DNA of 64,000 bases from Meiothermus ruber DSM 1279 (lineage in GTDB: Bacteria > Deinococcota > Deinococci > Deinococcales > Thermaceae): assembly GCF_000024425.1 (NCBI RefSeq), contig NC_013946.1, positions 2,728,001 through 2,792,000 on the forward strand, given 5' to 3'. This document shows, one piece after another, positions 50,150 through 59,859 of the stretch. Position numbers and translations under genes: made by a program. The first letter of the stretch is position 1. The number at the start of each line of letters is the position of its first letter. The notes under the pieces are model-generated. The model saw nothing but the letters and a program-made list of their open reading frames with translations. It did no database searches and was not told the origin of the DNA.

Positions 50150-50300
50150 GCGATAAGCGGTGCGCGGCCCTGTGCAAATGACGCTCCCACAGCCGTCTAG
50201 GCGATGGAGCATTAAGATTGGATGTGCAAATGAACTGTCTAAAGGTTAAAACCTAGGCTAGAGTGGTCAATATGACCGCTGCAGCGCAGATTTATCGTGC

Positions 50301-50306
50301 TATACT
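50301..50306 (+). promoter_or_regulatory. -10 box of the pil operon
   Basis: TATACT, 38 bases before the pilM GTG. Upstream lie two short inverted repeats, AGGTT-AA-AACCT (50243-50254) and GGTCA-ATA-TGACC (50265-50277), which could be regulator sites. The -35 region is poor, so positive control is possible. Confidence 0.5.
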
Positions 50307-50344
50307 GACACCTAGTTTGAGATTCATGTGGGAAAGGGGGCAGC

Positions 50345-51481
50345 GTGCGTGATTTCTTTGGCGGGTTGCTGAGACCCAGAATCGAGGCGCTCGGCCTCGA
50401 GATTGGATCGGCCAATATCAAAATGGTCGAGCTGTCCGGAACTCCCCCCAGCCTGAAAAACCTGAGCATCAGGCCCACCCCGCCAGGGGTGGTTCAGGAG
50501 GGTTCGATCATCGAGCCGGGCGCCCTGACCGAGGTCATCAAAGAGATGCTGGCTGAGATGCGCACCCGCAAGCGCTACGTGGTAACGGCGGCCAGCAACC
50601 TGGCGGTCATTACCCGCACCTTGCAGGTGCCCAAGATGCCCATCAAACAGATGGAGGAAGCTGTACGCTGGGAAGCTGAACGCTACATCCCTTTCCCAAT
50701 TGACGAGGTGGTGCTGGATTACGCCCCCCTCGACTCCCTTGAGGCCATTCCAGATGGGGAGCAGATGGACGTGGTGGTAGGGGCGGCCCGGCAGGAGACC
50801 GTGGCCAGCCTGGTCGAGGCCCTCAAAGCCGCCGGTCTGGAGCCATTGGTGATCGACGTTAAGCCATTTGCCGGTCTGCGCACCCTGGGCGCCCGCCTGG
50901 CGGCCACCGACCGTGAGCCCATCACCCTCTTCCTCGAGATCGGGGCTGAATCCTCGGCCCTGGTTCTGACCCGTGGTGAGCGGTTGCTCCTGAACCGCGT
51001 CATCAACCTATCCGGTAAGGACTTCACCGCTGCGATTTCGAAAGCGTTCAACCTCGATGTGGTGGCCGCCGAAGACGCCAAGAAAAACTACGGCCTGGCT
51101 ACCATCCCCACCGAAGATGAAGACCTGCTGCTCGACTTCGACGCCGAGCGCGAGCGCTTCAATCCGGCCCGTATGTACGACGCCATCCGCCCGGTGCTGG
51201 TCGAGCTGACCACCGAGCTGCGCCGAAGCCTGGAGTTCTTCCGGGTTCAGGTGGGCGACCTGGGGGTCGATCAGGGCTTTGTGGCCGGAGGGGGCAGCAA
51301 GCTAAGAAGCTTGGTGCCGCTTTTGTCTGATACACTGGGCATCCCACTGGAAACCGCCGACCCCTGGCAGGGTCTTCAAATCGATAAAAGCCGCTTCGAT
51401 CTGGAGTACCTGCGCAGTCTGGCGCCCGAGTTTACGGTACCGGTGGGCCTGGCCCTACGGGGGGTGAATCCGCTTGATTAA
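50345..51481 (+). CDS. pilM: Type IV pilus actin-like assembly protein PilM
   Basis: A 378-residue actin-fold ATPase that forms the cytoplasmic ring of the pilus alignment complex with PilN. It has the phosphate-binding LGLEIGSANIKMVEL near residues 17-31, VVVGAARQETV, TLFLEIGAESSALVLTRG and DQGFVAGGGSKLRSLVPLL. The GTG start follows a GGGAAAGGGGG stretch. In Thermus the same cluster is needed for pili and for natural transformation. Confidence 0.94.
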   Translation: MRDFFGGLLRPRIEALGLEIGSANIKMVELSGTPPSLKNLSIRPTPPGVVQEGSIIEPGALTEVIKEMLAEMRTRKRYVVTAASNLAVITRTLQVPKMPIKQMEEAVRWEAERYIPFPIDEVVLDYAPLDSLEAIPDGEQMDVVVGAARQETVASLVEALKAAGLEPLVIDVKPFAGLRTLGARLAATDREPITLFLEIGAESSALVLTRGERLLLNRVINLSGKDFTAAISKAFNLDVVAAEDAKKNYGLATIPTEDEDLLLDFDAERERFNPARMYDAIRPVLVELTTELRRSLEFFRVQVGDLGVDQGFVAGGGSKLRSLVPLLSDTLGIPLETADPWQGLQIDKSRFDLEYLRSLAPEFTVPVGLALRGVNPLD

Positions 51482-52139
51482 ACTCAACCTCCTGCCCAAG
51501 AACCTGCGCCGTCGGGTTGAGCCCGGCTGGTGGCGCCTGGCCGCTGTGGCGGTGGTGCTCGCGGTGCTGGGGACGGTGGCCTTCCTCCATCTCTCTACGC
51601 TCTCAAGGGTTCAGGCACTGGAGAACCAGCGCGACCAGCTCCAGGTAGAGGTGGATGTGCTACGCCCCTTCATCGCCGAGCAAAACCGCCTCAACCAACA
51701 ACAGCGCGAACTCGAGCAGCTCCTAGCCGTGCGCAACCAGCTACGCGAACGTTTCGTGCCCTGGTCGGACAACCTGGCCCTGGTCATCAATCAGATTCCA
51801 CGGGAAGGCCGCCGGTTTGGGGTGGCCCTGCGCAGCATCGGCACCAAAGTCCTCACGCCCCAAGAAGTCCAAAGCAACGTACAGAACGGTCTATACGACG
51901 GTAAGCCGGTCAACGTGGAATTCAACCTCCAAGGCGAAGCCATCGGCCAGAACGCCCTGATTCGCTTCGTTGAGGCCTTCGAAACCTCGCCGCGCTTCGG
52001 CATTAACTTCCAAAGTGCCAGCCTGGATCAGCAGCGGCAGCTTTACACCTTTGGGGCCACCATCGGCCTGGTTCGGCCGACCTCGCAAACCACCAGCAAC
52101 ACATCGGGAGGTGAAAATAGTGGTAGCCCTTCTCGCTAG
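51474..52139 (+). CDS. pilN: Type IV pilus assembly protein PilN
   Basis: A 221-residue bitopic inner-membrane protein. The N-terminal IKLNLLPKNLRRR (INLLP-type motif) binds PilM, and a single membrane helix follows (about 20-40). A coiled-coil stretch and a ferredoxin-like periplasmic domain make up the rest. The start is TTG 51474, overlapping pilM by 8 bases; this places the PilM-binding motif at the extreme N terminus, as in known PilN. Confidence 0.93.
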   Translation: MIKLNLLPKNLRRRVEPGWWRLAAVAVVLAVLGTVAFLHLSTLSRVQALENQRDQLQVEVDVLRPFIAEQNRLNQQQRELEQLLAVRNQLRERFVPWSDNLALVINQIPREGRRFGVALRSIGTKVLTPQEVQSNVQNGLYDGKPVNVEFNLQGEAIGQNALIRFVEAFETSPRFGINFQSASLDQQRQLYTFGATIGLVRPTSQTTSNTSGGENSGSPSR

Positions 52140-52737
52140 AATGGGCCAGCGTGAGTGGGCCATCGTCGCTATAGTGGCCGCCTTGTTGCTGGGCATGATG
52201 TGGTACTTCTTTGTAACCCAGCCCCTCCAAGGGCGCATCCCCGAATTACAGGCCGAGGTGGATCGCCTTACCGTCGAGCGCGATCGGGGCCGTGCGGCCC
52301 AGCGCGCCTTGCCCCAGCTTCGTGAGACCATTGCGCGCCTAGACGCCGAGCGGCAGCAGTTCTTGCGCGAACTGCCCCCCACCGAGCAGCTTGGTCGGGT
52401 GTTGAGCTCCCTGGCGCAAACCGCCCGGGAAAGTGGGGTGGTGCTGCGCGCCCTGAGCCGCAGCCCTGGGGACAACCAGGGGGTTGCCAATGTGCGGGCC
52501 ACCAACCTGGCCTTGCAGGTTGAGTCGCCCTTCCCCGAACTGTACGTGTTCTTGCGCAACCTCGAGGGTCTGCAGCGCTTCGCCACCGTCTCGGGCCTCA
52601 ACCTCACCCTTGGCGGCAGCGGGCCCGCCGCTACGGAGGCCCAGGCCACCAACCCCATCATCAACACCAGCCTGACCATGACGGTCTACACCTATACCGG
52701 TCAGGCCCAGCCCAACCAACCTGGAGGTCAGCCATGA
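52120..52737 (+). CDS. pilO: Type IV pilus assembly protein PilO
   Basis: A 205-residue inner-membrane protein with a short cytoplasmic part, one membrane helix (WAIVAIVAALLLGMMWYFF), a coiled coil and a ferredoxin-like periplasmic domain. It dimerises with PilN to link PilM to the secretin complex. GTG 52120 is preferred, because GGGAG lies 8 bases upstream; ATG 52141 and GTG 52111 are alternatives. It overlaps pilN by 20 bases. Confidence 0.9.
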   Translation: MVALLARMGQREWAIVAIVAALLLGMMWYFFVTQPLQGRIPELQAEVDRLTVERDRGRAAQRALPQLRETIARLDAERQQFLRELPPTEQLGRVLSSLAQTARESGVVLRALSRSPGDNQGVANVRATNLALQVESPFPELYVFLRNLEGLQRFATVSGLNLTLGGSGPAATEAQATNPIINTSLTMTVYTYTGQAQPNQPGGQP

Positions 52738-53759
52738 ATTTCCTCCAGCGCATGCCCCAGGGAGCCAAAGTAGCGCTGGTTGCAGTCCTCCTGGTAGCGG
52801 CCGTGGCCGCTTGGTACATCGGCTTCTTCCGTCCAAACCAGGCAGCCCAGCAGCCTGCGGCCCCCACCCCAACACCCGCACCTGAGCCCAGCGCCCCGCT
52901 GACCACTGCCCGGCCCCTCGAGGTGCTGCCGGTGCCTTTTCTGGTCACCGAGGCGCCCCGCTCAGAGCAAGCACAGGAGCAGGGTCAAAGCCCCGTCGCT
53001 GTTGCAACCACCCAGCCACGGGTAACGGTGCCGCCTAACCCCTTTGTACCCCTGATCATCGAAACGGCGCCAACCGCTGTGGCCCAGCCCAACCCGCCAG
53101 CCCCGGCCCTCACCAGCCGCCCAGCCACCGCGCCGGTAACCCCGCAGCCCATCCCAAGCCAGACCACCCAGGTACAGGTGCGGCAACCCACCACCCCGCT
53201 ACCACAACCCAGCCTACCTGGCACCCGACCCACGCCCAGCGTAGCTGCACCTTCTACCCCTTCCGCCCCACCCCGCCTGGCCCAGGGCACCACTCGCACC
53301 AGCCTACCCCCTGCAGTCAGCCTGGGTTCGGGTGCGCTTCCCATCCGCCTCACCCCTCTAGAACGCGAACTGAGCAGCGTGGGTGCTTCCACCACGGCCG
53401 CAGCGGCCCTGGATGTCCAGCCCACCGCCGCCAGTGGCAGCAGCCTCGACTTCGCACGAGCCGAGATCGATGCCCGGCTCGCCCAGGTGCTCGAGCCCAA
53501 AAGCAGCCTTAGCCGCACGCAGGAAACCACCCAGGAAAGCAGCCTGGCCCGCTTCGTGCGCGAGCAAAACCTCAAGCTCTCGGGGGTGGTGCTGGGCCCA
53601 ACCAGCGTAGCCATCTTCCAGAGCAAGGACGGCTTTACGGTACTGCCGGTCGGCCGCACCCTCCCTGGTAGCGATGTGCTGCTTAAAAGCTTGAGTGCAA
53701 AAGAAGCCCTCTTGGTACAAGGTTCGGAAAGCCTGAACCTGACGATGGACAATCCCTAG
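52734..53759 (+). CDS. Type IV pilus assembly protein, PilP/PilW-like
   Basis: A 341-residue protein with an N-terminal membrane helix (VALVAVLLVAAVAAWYIGFF) and a long linker rich in Pro, Thr, Gln and Ala (about 40-240). A small C-terminal domain (about 265-340) has the beta-strand pattern LKLSGVVLGPTSVAIFQSKDGFTVLPVG of PilP-like secretin-contacting domains. In Thermus this position in the pilM-Q cluster is taken by pilW. It should bridge PilNO with the outer-membrane secretin. It overlaps pilO by 4 bases (ATGA). Confidence 0.82.
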   Translation: MNFLQRMPQGAKVALVAVLLVAAVAAWYIGFFRPNQAAQQPAAPTPTPAPEPSAPLTTARPLEVLPVPFLVTEAPRSEQAQEQGQSPVAVATTQPRVTVPPNPFVPLIIETAPTAVAQPNPPAPALTSRPATAPVTPQPIPSQTTQVQVRQPTTPLPQPSLPGTRPTPSVAAPSTPSAPPRLAQGTTRTSLPPAVSLGSGALPIRLTPLERELSSVGASTTAAAALDVQPTAASGSSLDFARAEIDARLAQVLEPKSSLSRTQETTQESSLARFVREQNLKLSGVVLGPTSVAIFQSKDGFTVLPVGRTLPGSDVLLKSLSAKEALLVQGSESLNLTMDNP

Positions 53760-53768
53760 GCGGTGAAT

Positions 53769-55298
53769 ATGAAGCGTTTGATTGCTCTTTTGGTGGTGTT
53801 GAGTCTGGCGCTGGCCCAGGGTACTTTGCCCAGGGATGCCCGCTTCGACCAACCGGTAAGCAACATCGGCACCAACCTACCCCTACCAGCCCTGCTGGAC
53901 GCGCTGGCCCGTAGCGTGGGGCTCTCCCCCATCCTGCGTGACATCCCCAACGTCAACGTTACAGCCGACATCGACCAGAAACCCTTCCGGCAGGTCTGGG
54001 ACTTGCTCATCAACACCTACGGCGATGGCCGCATCACCTACGCCTTGCTCGATAACAACGTAATTGTGGTAGGGCCCAAGGAAGTGGTGGATCGGGCCCG
54101 CGGGCAGACCGCCCAGCCCGCCCAAACCAGCGAGCCGGTAGCACGTGAGTTCTACCAGGTGCGCTCGGGCGACCCAGCCGCCCTGGCCACCTTTGTTCAG
54201 CAGGAGGTGCCGGGGGTTACTGTGCGGGCTGTACCCGGACAAAATGTGCTCTCCATCAGCGGCCCCTCCCGGGCTGTAAACGACGCTCTCAACTTCTTGC
54301 AGCGCATCGATGTACCCAGGGCCACCACAGCGACCATACCGGTGGTGCAAAAGTCGTTTGCCCTCTCGCATGCCCGCGCCACCGAACTGGCCGATGTGCT
54401 GGGCAAGGCCATCACAGCCCAAGCCCAGGGCCAGACCACCCCGGCTCAAGGGCAAGGGCAAGGGCAGGCCCAGCCTGCCCCGCAGGTAACGGTGGTGGCC
54501 GAACCCCGCACCAATACCCTGATCGTTACCGGCACAGCCGAGCAGATTGCCCTGGCCGAGCGCCTGATTCCCAACCTGGATCGGCCTGTGCAGCAGGTGC
54601 AACTGCAAATCCGGGTGCAGGCGGTTTCAGGTGAGGTCATTCGCAACCTGGGTATCAAGTGGGAGACCGTCTCAGGGGGCAACCTGATCGCCAGCTTCCT
54701 GTCCACCGGGCTCAACCTGATCTTCGATGCCACCCGCAGCCTGGCCTCCCTTAACATCCGGGCGGTGCTGGACGCCCTGGAAAAACAGCAGCTTTCGCGC
54801 CGCCTGAGCGACGCCAATGTGCTGGTGGAGGACAACTACGGCGCCGACACCTCCGACCTGCGGGCCACCGGGGCCAAGGGCGCGGAGATCAAGGTGGGGG
54901 GTCGGCTGCTCATCCCCATTACCATCGGCGATCAGATCACAGTGCGTGAGTTCGATTATGGCCTGCTGGTGCGGGTACGCCCGCAAATCTCAACCGACGG
55001 CAACATCCTGCTCGAGGTCTTCACCCAGACCGGCGGCGACCCGGCTGATGGCCCAGCCGGCAGCATCCGCATTCCGCAACAATCCACCCTATCCAAACTG
55101 CGCATCCGCGACGGCCAGACCGTGGTGCTGGGGGGCCTGATTCAGAAGGTGACCGACACCTCCGAGACCAAAATTCCCCTCCTCGGCGATATTCCCTTGC
55201 TGGGCGAGCTTTTCAAACAACGCACCTCCTCGATCAAGGACGATGAGCTGATTGTGATCATCACCGGTAACATCGTTAAGGACTCCGCCCAGCGCTAA
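53769..55298 (+). CDS. pilQ: Type IV pilus secretin PilQ (compact form)
   Basis: A 509-residue outer-membrane secretin. The signal peptide is MKRLIALLVVLSLALAQ. Residues about 30-100 form an N0-like domain (SVGLSPILRDIPNVNVTADI), then one N1-type domain (120-260) and the secretin pore domain (about 275-505). The secretin signature is TVVLGGLIQKVTDTSETKIPLLGDIPLLG, and the end is ELIVIITGNIV. T. thermophilus PilQ is about 757 residues with several extra ring domains, so this is much shorter. ATG 53769 is chosen after GGTGA. Confidence 0.92.
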   Translation: MKRLIALLVVLSLALAQGTLPRDARFDQPVSNIGTNLPLPALLDALARSVGLSPILRDIPNVNVTADIDQKPFRQVWDLLINTYGDGRITYALLDNNVIVVGPKEVVDRARGQTAQPAQTSEPVAREFYQVRSGDPAALATFVQQEVPGVTVRAVPGQNVLSISGPSRAVNDALNFLQRIDVPRATTATIPVVQKSFALSHARATELADVLGKAITAQAQGQTTPAQGQGQGQAQPAPQVTVVAEPRTNTLIVTGTAEQIALAERLIPNLDRPVQQVQLQIRVQAVSGEVIRNLGIKWETVSGGNLIASFLSTGLNLIFDATRSLASLNIRAVLDALEKQQLSRRLSDANVLVEDNYGADTSDLRATGAKGAEIKVGGRLLIPITIGDQITVREFDYGLLVRVRPQISTDGNILLEVFTQTGGDPADGPAGSIRIPQQSTLSKLRIRDGQTVVLGGLIQKVTDTSETKIPLLGDIPLLGELFKQRTSSIKDDELIVIITGNIVKDSAQR

Positions 55299-55314
55299 GC
55301 CCCGTATCCCCAAC

Positions 55315-55339
55315 AGCCGGGCCCTGTCCCGGCTTTTTT
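55315..55339 (+). terminator. Intrinsic terminator of the pil operon
   Basis: AGCCGGG (55315-55321), a 6-base loop and CCCGGCT (55328-55334) followed by T residues to 55339. It lies 17 bases after the pilQ stop. Confidence 0.9.
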
Positions 55340-55360
55340 CATATGGGCCCCTACGCGGTT

Positions 55361-55388
55361 TTGGACTTGGCCGCGGTTATGCTAGATT
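55361..55388 (+). promoter_or_regulatory. Promoter of the aro operon, leaderless
   Basis: TTGGAC (55361-55366), a 16-base spacer and TAGATT (55383-55388), with the -10 box ending 6 bases before the aroC ATG. No ribosome site precedes the ATG. Confidence 0.6.
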
Positions 55389-55394
55389 CTGTTC

Positions 55395-56546
55395 ATGCGT
55401 TTTCTGACTGCTGGAGAATCCCACGGGCCACAGCTCACAGGCATTGTGGAAGGCCTGCCCAGCCAGCTCCCCCTTACGGTGGAGGACATCAACCCCTGGC
55501 TCAAGAAGCGCCAGGGCGGGTACGGGCGCGGGCGGCGGATGGTCATCGAGACCGACACAGTGGAGTTTATGAGCGGTGTGCGGGCCGGGCGTACCACCGG
55601 CGCACCGGTGACCCTGGTCATCAAAAACACCGACTACCGCAACTGGGTCGAGATCATGGATCCAGCCCCCGGCAACGAGCCGCGCAAAAAGGCCCTTACA
55701 GCAGCCCGGCCCGGCCACGCCGACCTTGCGGGGGGTGTCAAATACGGGCATAAAGACTTACGCGATGTGCTCGAGCGGGCCTCGGCCCGCGAAACCGCCA
55801 TGCGGGTAGCGATAGGGGCCATCGCCCATAAGCTGCTCTCGTTTTTTGGGGTGGAAAGCGCCTCGTTCGTGGATGGGATGGCCGGGGTCTGGAGCGAGGT
55901 TCCCTTCGACTGGGGCCTCAAGGAGCGCATCGAGGCCAGTCCGGTACGGATGACCGACCCCCAGGCCGAAGCCGAGGTGATCCGCCGCATAGACGAGGCC
56001 AAGGCCGCCGGCGACACCCTGGGCGGCATCATCGAGGCCCGTTTCAAAGGACTGGTCATGGGGCTCGGCTCCCAGATGCACTGGGATCGCAAGCTCGACG
56101 GGCGCATCGCCCAGATGGTGATGAGCATTCCGGCCATTAAGGGCGTGGAGATTGGCCCCGGTTTTAGCAACGCCATGAAGCCGGGCTCGCAGGTTCACGA
56201 CCCCATCTACTGGGAGGCCAGCCGGGGCTACTACCGCCGGAGCAACCGTTCGGGGGGCACCGAGGCCGGTATGACCACCGGAGAAGAGCTGGTGGTGCGG
56301 GCTGCTCTTAAGCCCATCGCCACCCTGATGAAGCCCCTACCCACGGTTGATGTGGTGACGCACCAGCCCGCCGATGCCGCCCGGGAGCGCTCCGACGTGA
56401 CCGCGGTGCCAGCGGCCAGCGTAATTCTGGAGGCCCTGGTGGGCATCGTGCTGGCCCAGGCCTACCTGGAGAAATTTGGCGGCGACACCCTGGACGAGCT
56501 GATTGAACGGGTCGAGCGGTACAAGCAACGGGTACTGGCCTATTAG
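55395..56546 (+). CDS. aroC: Chorismate synthase
   Basis: A 383-residue FMN-dependent enzyme that converts 5-enolpyruvylshikimate-3-phosphate to chorismate. The N-terminal signature is GESHGPQLTGIVEGLP (residues 7-22). GHADLAGGVKYGHKDLRDVLERASARETAMRVAIG is intact, and the C-terminal pattern of RSDVTAVPAASVILEALVG fits the family. It is first in aroC-aroK-aroB. Confidence 0.96.
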   Translation: MRFLTAGESHGPQLTGIVEGLPSQLPLTVEDINPWLKKRQGGYGRGRRMVIETDTVEFMSGVRAGRTTGAPVTLVIKNTDYRNWVEIMDPAPGNEPRKKALTAARPGHADLAGGVKYGHKDLRDVLERASARETAMRVAIGAIAHKLLSFFGVESASFVDGMAGVWSEVPFDWGLKERIEASPVRMTDPQAEAEVIRRIDEAKAAGDTLGGIIEARFKGLVMGLGSQMHWDRKLDGRIAQMVMSIPAIKGVEIGPGFSNAMKPGSQVHDPIYWEASRGYYRRSNRSGGTEAGMTTGEELVVRAALKPIATLMKPLPTVDVVTHQPADAARERSDVTAVPAASVILEALVGIVLAQAYLEKFGGDTLDELIERVERYKQRVLAY

Positions 56547-56631
56547 CCCCTTCGACCCCGAAAGCCGACAGCCCCCAGCAGATGAGGGATATCTATACCA
56601 CACCCCAAGGCCCATTTCCCAACCCTCTTTT

Positions 56632-57177
56632 ATGATTGAGATTGAACGCCCCGTTACCTGGGTAGCCCTGACCGGCTTTATGGGTGTGGGCAAGAGCCGC
56701 ATCGGGCGGGAGCTGGCCCGCGAGCTGATGCTGCACTTCATTGACCTCGACCGCTACATCGAGCGGCAGATGGGGCTCTCGGTGGCTGATATTTTCCGTC
56801 ACCTGGGGGAAGCCACCTTCCGGCAGCTCGAGGCCGAGGCCGTTAGCGAGCTCACCCAGAAAGATTACTTGGTGCTTTCGCTGGGGGGTGGCACCTTTGT
56901 CAACCCTGAAAACCGGTGGAAGCTGTTGCAGCGTGGGCCGGTGGTGGCGCTCTGGGCCAGCCCCAGCACCATTTTCGAGCGCATCAGCCGCCGCCCCGGC
57001 CAGCGTCCCATGTTGGATAACCCCGACCCCTTTAAACGCATCCAGCAGCTCCTGGCCGAGCGAGAGACGGTTTATCGCCAGGCCACCCTCCACGTCTCTA
57101 CGGACAACCGCCGCATCCCTGAGGTGGTAGACGAAATTATCCAGCGGCTGTGGAACTATGCAAAAACTAGAGATTAA
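56632..57177 (+). CDS. aroK: Shikimate kinase
   Basis: A 181-residue kinase that phosphorylates shikimate at O3. The P-loop is GFMGVGKSRIG (about 15-25), DLDRYIERQMG binds shikimate, and LGGGTFVNPENR supplies the Walker-B-like GGG motif. The lid has RPGQRPMLDN. The start is set at ATG 56632; the open frame extends 43 residues upstream into the aroC end without family similarity. No strong ribosome site is visible. It overlaps aroB by 20 bases. Confidence 0.92.
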   Translation: MIEIERPVTWVALTGFMGVGKSRIGRELARELMLHFIDLDRYIERQMGLSVADIFRHLGEATFRQLEAEAVSELTQKDYLVLSLGGGTFVNPENRWKLLQRGPVVALWASPSTIFERISRRPGQRPMLDNPDPFKRIQQLLAERETVYRQATLHVSTDNRRIPEVVDEIIQRLWNYAKTRD

Positions 57178-58210
57178 GCACCCCGTTCCCTACCCGATTC
57201 ACCTGGGATTCGCGCTCGAGCTCCCCCAGGCCCCGGGCCCCCGGGCCCTCCTTTACGATTTAGCTGTACAGGACTACGCCCAGCAGGTGGCCGCCCGCCT
57301 GGAGATTCCATTCAGTCTAGGGCTGCCCGGCGGTGAAGAGGCCAAAAGCCTCCATAGCTACAGCCGGGTGCTATCCTGGCTGGCCCAGCAGGCCCTTCCC
57401 CGCAACACCACGCTGTATGTGGTGGGCGGAGGCTGTCTTACCGACCTGGGTGGGTTTGTGGCCGCCACCTACCTGCGCGGGATACGGTACATCAGCCTAC
57501 CCACCACCACCCTGGCTATGGTGGATGCCTCGGTGGGCAACAAAACCGGCCTCAACCTCCCCGAGGGCAAAAACCTGGTTGGGGCCTTCCACGCCCCAGC
57601 GGGGGTGTACGCCGAGCTCAGCACCCTCCGCACCCTTCCGCCCCAAACCTTCAAGGAGGGGCTGGTAGAAGCCTTCAAACACGGCCTCATTGCCGGTGAT
57701 GAGCTGCTGGTTGATGTAGCGCCGATCTCGCCCGACTGGGAAGGCCTCGAGCCCTACCTGGCCCGCGCCGTAATGGTCAAGGTAAGGGTGGTGGAGGCCG
57801 ACCCAACCGAGCAGAACGAGCGCCGCAAGCTCAACCTGGGGCACACCCTGGGCCATGCCCTCGAGGGCGCCACCCACGGGGCCATATCCCACGGGGTGGC
57901 GGTGGCCTACGGGCTGCTCTATGCAGCCCTGCTGGGTCGGGCCCACGGGGGGGCAGACCTGGTACCCACGGTGCTAAAGCTCTTGCAGTGGCTCTCCCCT
58001 GCCCCACCCCCAGGCCTGAGCTGGGAAGACCTGACCCCGTTCCTCAGCCGCGACAAGAAGAAGGTGAGCCAGGCCCTTCACTGGGTCATCCCCATGGGGA
58101 TGGGCCGGCTGGAGATCCGGCCCGTACCAGAAGAGGTGCTGGTAGGCTGCTACCAGGAATTCCTCGAGTTGCTGGCTTCCCTCGAGCGCAGCGCTACAAA
58201 ACCGCTTTAG
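57158..58210 (+). CDS. aroB: 3-dehydroquinate synthase
   Basis: A 350-residue enzyme of the shikimate pathway. It uses NAD and a metal ion to turn DAHP into 3-dehydroquinate. The NAD-binding stretch is [22 protein letters not shown] (glycine-rich), and [19 protein letters not shown] with [13 protein letters not shown] holds the metal-binding His residues. The length fits the family. It meets ald tail to tail with a 17-base overlap. Confidence 0.95.
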   Translation: MQKLEIKHPVPYPIHLGFALELPQAPGPRALLYDLAVQDYAQQVAARLEIPFSLGLPGGEEAKSLHSYSRVLSWLAQQALPRNTTLYVVGGGCLTDLGGFVAATYLRGIRYISLPTTTLAMVDASVGNKTGLNLPEGKNLVGAFHAPAGVYAELSTLRTLPPQTFKEGLVEAFKHGLIAGDELLVDVAPISPDWEGLEPYLARAVMVKVRVVEADPTEQNERRKLNLGHTLGHALEGATHGAISHGVAVAYGLLYAALLGRAHGGADLVPTVLKLLQWLSPAPPPGLSWEDLTPFLSRDKKKVSQALHWVIPMGMGRLEIRPVPEEVLVGCYQEFLELLASLERSATKPL

Positions 58211-59297
58211 GCTCGACATAGGGCAGGCCAAAGGCCTCGGCCACCCCCCGGCAGGTTAGTTGACCCTGGTGGGTGTTGAGGCCCTGTAGCAAGGCTGCAT
58301 CCTCTTGCAGCGCGTCCAGGCCCTTCTCGGCCAGCTTGAGCAGGTAGGGCAGGGTCTGGTTGGTGAGGGCGAAGGTGGAGGTGCGCGGAACCGCCCCCGG
58401 CATATTAGCCACCCCGTAGTGCACCACTCCGTCTACTACATAGGTGGGCTCGGCGTGGGTGGTGGGGTGGATGGTTTCCACACAACCCCCCTGATCCACC
58501 GCCACGTCTACAATCACCGCCCCTTCTTTCATGGTGGAGAGCATCTCGCGGGTAACCAGCTTGGGCGCTTTAGCCCCCGGAATCAGCACCGCCCCAATCA
58601 ACAGGTCGGCGTGGCGGATGGAGGCCGCCACATTGGCCTCGGTGGAGGCCAGGGTGATTACCCGCCCGCCAAACACATCGTCGAGGTACTGCATGCGGGC
58701 CTTGCTAACCTCCAGGATGGTCACCTGCGCGCCCATACCCAGGGCGATTTTGGCCGCGTTGGTGCCCACAATGCCGCCGCCGATGATCACCACACTGGCC
58801 GGGGCCACCCCTGGCACGCCCCCCAGCAGCACCCCGCGTCCGCCGTGGGGCTTCTCCAGGGCCGCTGCCCCCACCTGCGGGGCCATCCGCCCGGCCACCT
58901 CGCTCATGGGGGTGAGCAGGGGCAGGGAGCCGTCCTCGAGCTGCACCGTTTCGTAGGCGATGGCGGTCGTACCCCCAGCCAGCAAAGCTTTGGTGAGCGG
59001 CTCATCGGCGGCCAGGTGCAGGTAGGTGAACAGGATCAGGCCCCGGCGCAGGTACTTGTACTCCTCGGCAATGGGCTCCTTGACCTTGACCACCAGATCG
59101 GCGGCCCAGGCCTCCTGGGCGCTCACGATCTCGGCCCCGGCTTTCTGGTATTCGGCGTCGGAAAGGCCCGAACCCACCCCGGCCCCCTGCTGCACCAGCA
59201 CCCGATGCCCCCGCCGCACCAGGCTGGTCACCCCGCCCGGCGTGAGGGCCACGCGGTTCTCGAGCGTCTTGATCTCCTTGGGAACACCAATCACCAT
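58194..59297 (-). CDS. ald: Alanine dehydrogenase
   Basis: A 367-residue NAD-dependent enzyme that interconverts alanine and pyruvate plus ammonia. It starts [20 protein letters not shown], the AlaDH/PNT signature 1, and has the nucleotide motif [20 protein letters not shown]. The likely active-site Lys is in VVKVKEP and the His in YLHLAAD. The ATG follows AGGAGG at 6 bases. It is divergent from an Lrp-type regulator. Confidence 0.95.
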   Translation of the reverse strand: MVIGVPKEIKTLENRVALTPGGVTSLVRRGHRVLVQQGAGVGSGLSDAEYQKAGAEIVSAQEAWAADLVVKVKEPIAEEYKYLRRGLILFTYLHLAADEPLTKALLAGGTTAIAYETVQLEDGSLPLLTPMSEVAGRMAPQVGAAALEKPHGGRGVLLGGVPGVAPASVVIIGGGIVGTNAAKIALGMGAQVTILEVSKARMQYLDDVFGGRVITLASTEANVAASIRHADLLIGAVLIPGAKAPKLVTREMLSTMKEGAVIVDVAVDQGGCVETIHPTTHAEPTYVVDGVVHYGVANMPGAVPRTSTFALTNQTLPYLLKLAEKGLDALQEDAALLQGLNTHQGQLTCRGVAEAFGLPYVEPKAVL

Positions 59298-59406
59298 AAC
59301 AACCTCCTGTTTTCCCCAAGCCTAGAACGCCCGCCGCGCAAAAGAAAGCCATAAGTTAAGGATAAATATCAGATTTGCTTGAAGTTCTTAAGGCATAATA
59401 GGCTTT
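59298..59406. promoter_or_regulatory. Divergent promoter region between ald and an Lrp-type regulator
   Basis: This 109-base gap is unusually A+T-rich from about 59350 to 59406, as expected for an Lrp operator region. For the regulator, CATAAT (59394-59399) lies 7 bases before its ATG (leaderless). For ald, on the minus strand, TTAAGA and TATTTA with a 17-base spacer are plausible boxes. Confidence 0.5.
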
Positions 59407-59856
59407 ATGCTTTCCAAACTTTTAGACAAATTCAACATCGCCATTCTGAACGAGCTACAGCGCGATGGGCGGCTCTCCTACAGCGAGCTGGGCCGCCGGG
59501 TGGGGCTCTCGACCCCGGCGGTCACCGAGCGGGTGCGCCGCCTCGAGGATGCCGGCGTTATCGCGGGCTACGGGGCCCGGATTAACCCAGGGGCCCTCGG
59601 CTACACCATCACCGCCCTGATTGAGGTAGCCACCCCGCCGCACCGCTACCAGCAGATGCTCGAGTTTGCCCAGGCCACCCCGGCAGTACGGGAGTGCTAC
59701 TTTGTCACCGGCGAGTCGTCGTTTGTAGCCAAGGTGATGACCGCCTCGGTGGAGCAGCTACAGGAGCTCATCCAGCAGCTCGGTTTTTATGGCAGCACCC
59801 GCACCTCGGTGGTGCTTTCACAGCCCATCATCAAGGAAATCTTTGAGATGGGCTGA
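59407..59856 (+). CDS. Lrp/AsnC-family transcriptional regulator
   Basis: A 149-residue regulator. The N-terminal helix-turn-helix is in LNELQRDGRLSYSELGRRVGLSTPAVTERVRRLEDAGVI (about 13-51); an effector-binding RAM domain (about 65-140) follows. Divergent placement from ald suggests it senses alanine and controls ald, like AldR of mycobacteria. That link is by context only. Its ATG has a leaderless -10 box. Confidence 0.92.
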   Translation: MLSKLLDKFNIAILNELQRDGRLSYSELGRRVGLSTPAVTERVRRLEDAGVIAGYGARINPGALGYTITALIEVATPPHRYQQMLEFAQATPAVRECYFVTGESSFVAKVMTASVEQLQELIQQLGFYGSTRTSVVLSQPIIKEIFEMG

Positions 59857-59859
59857 CCG

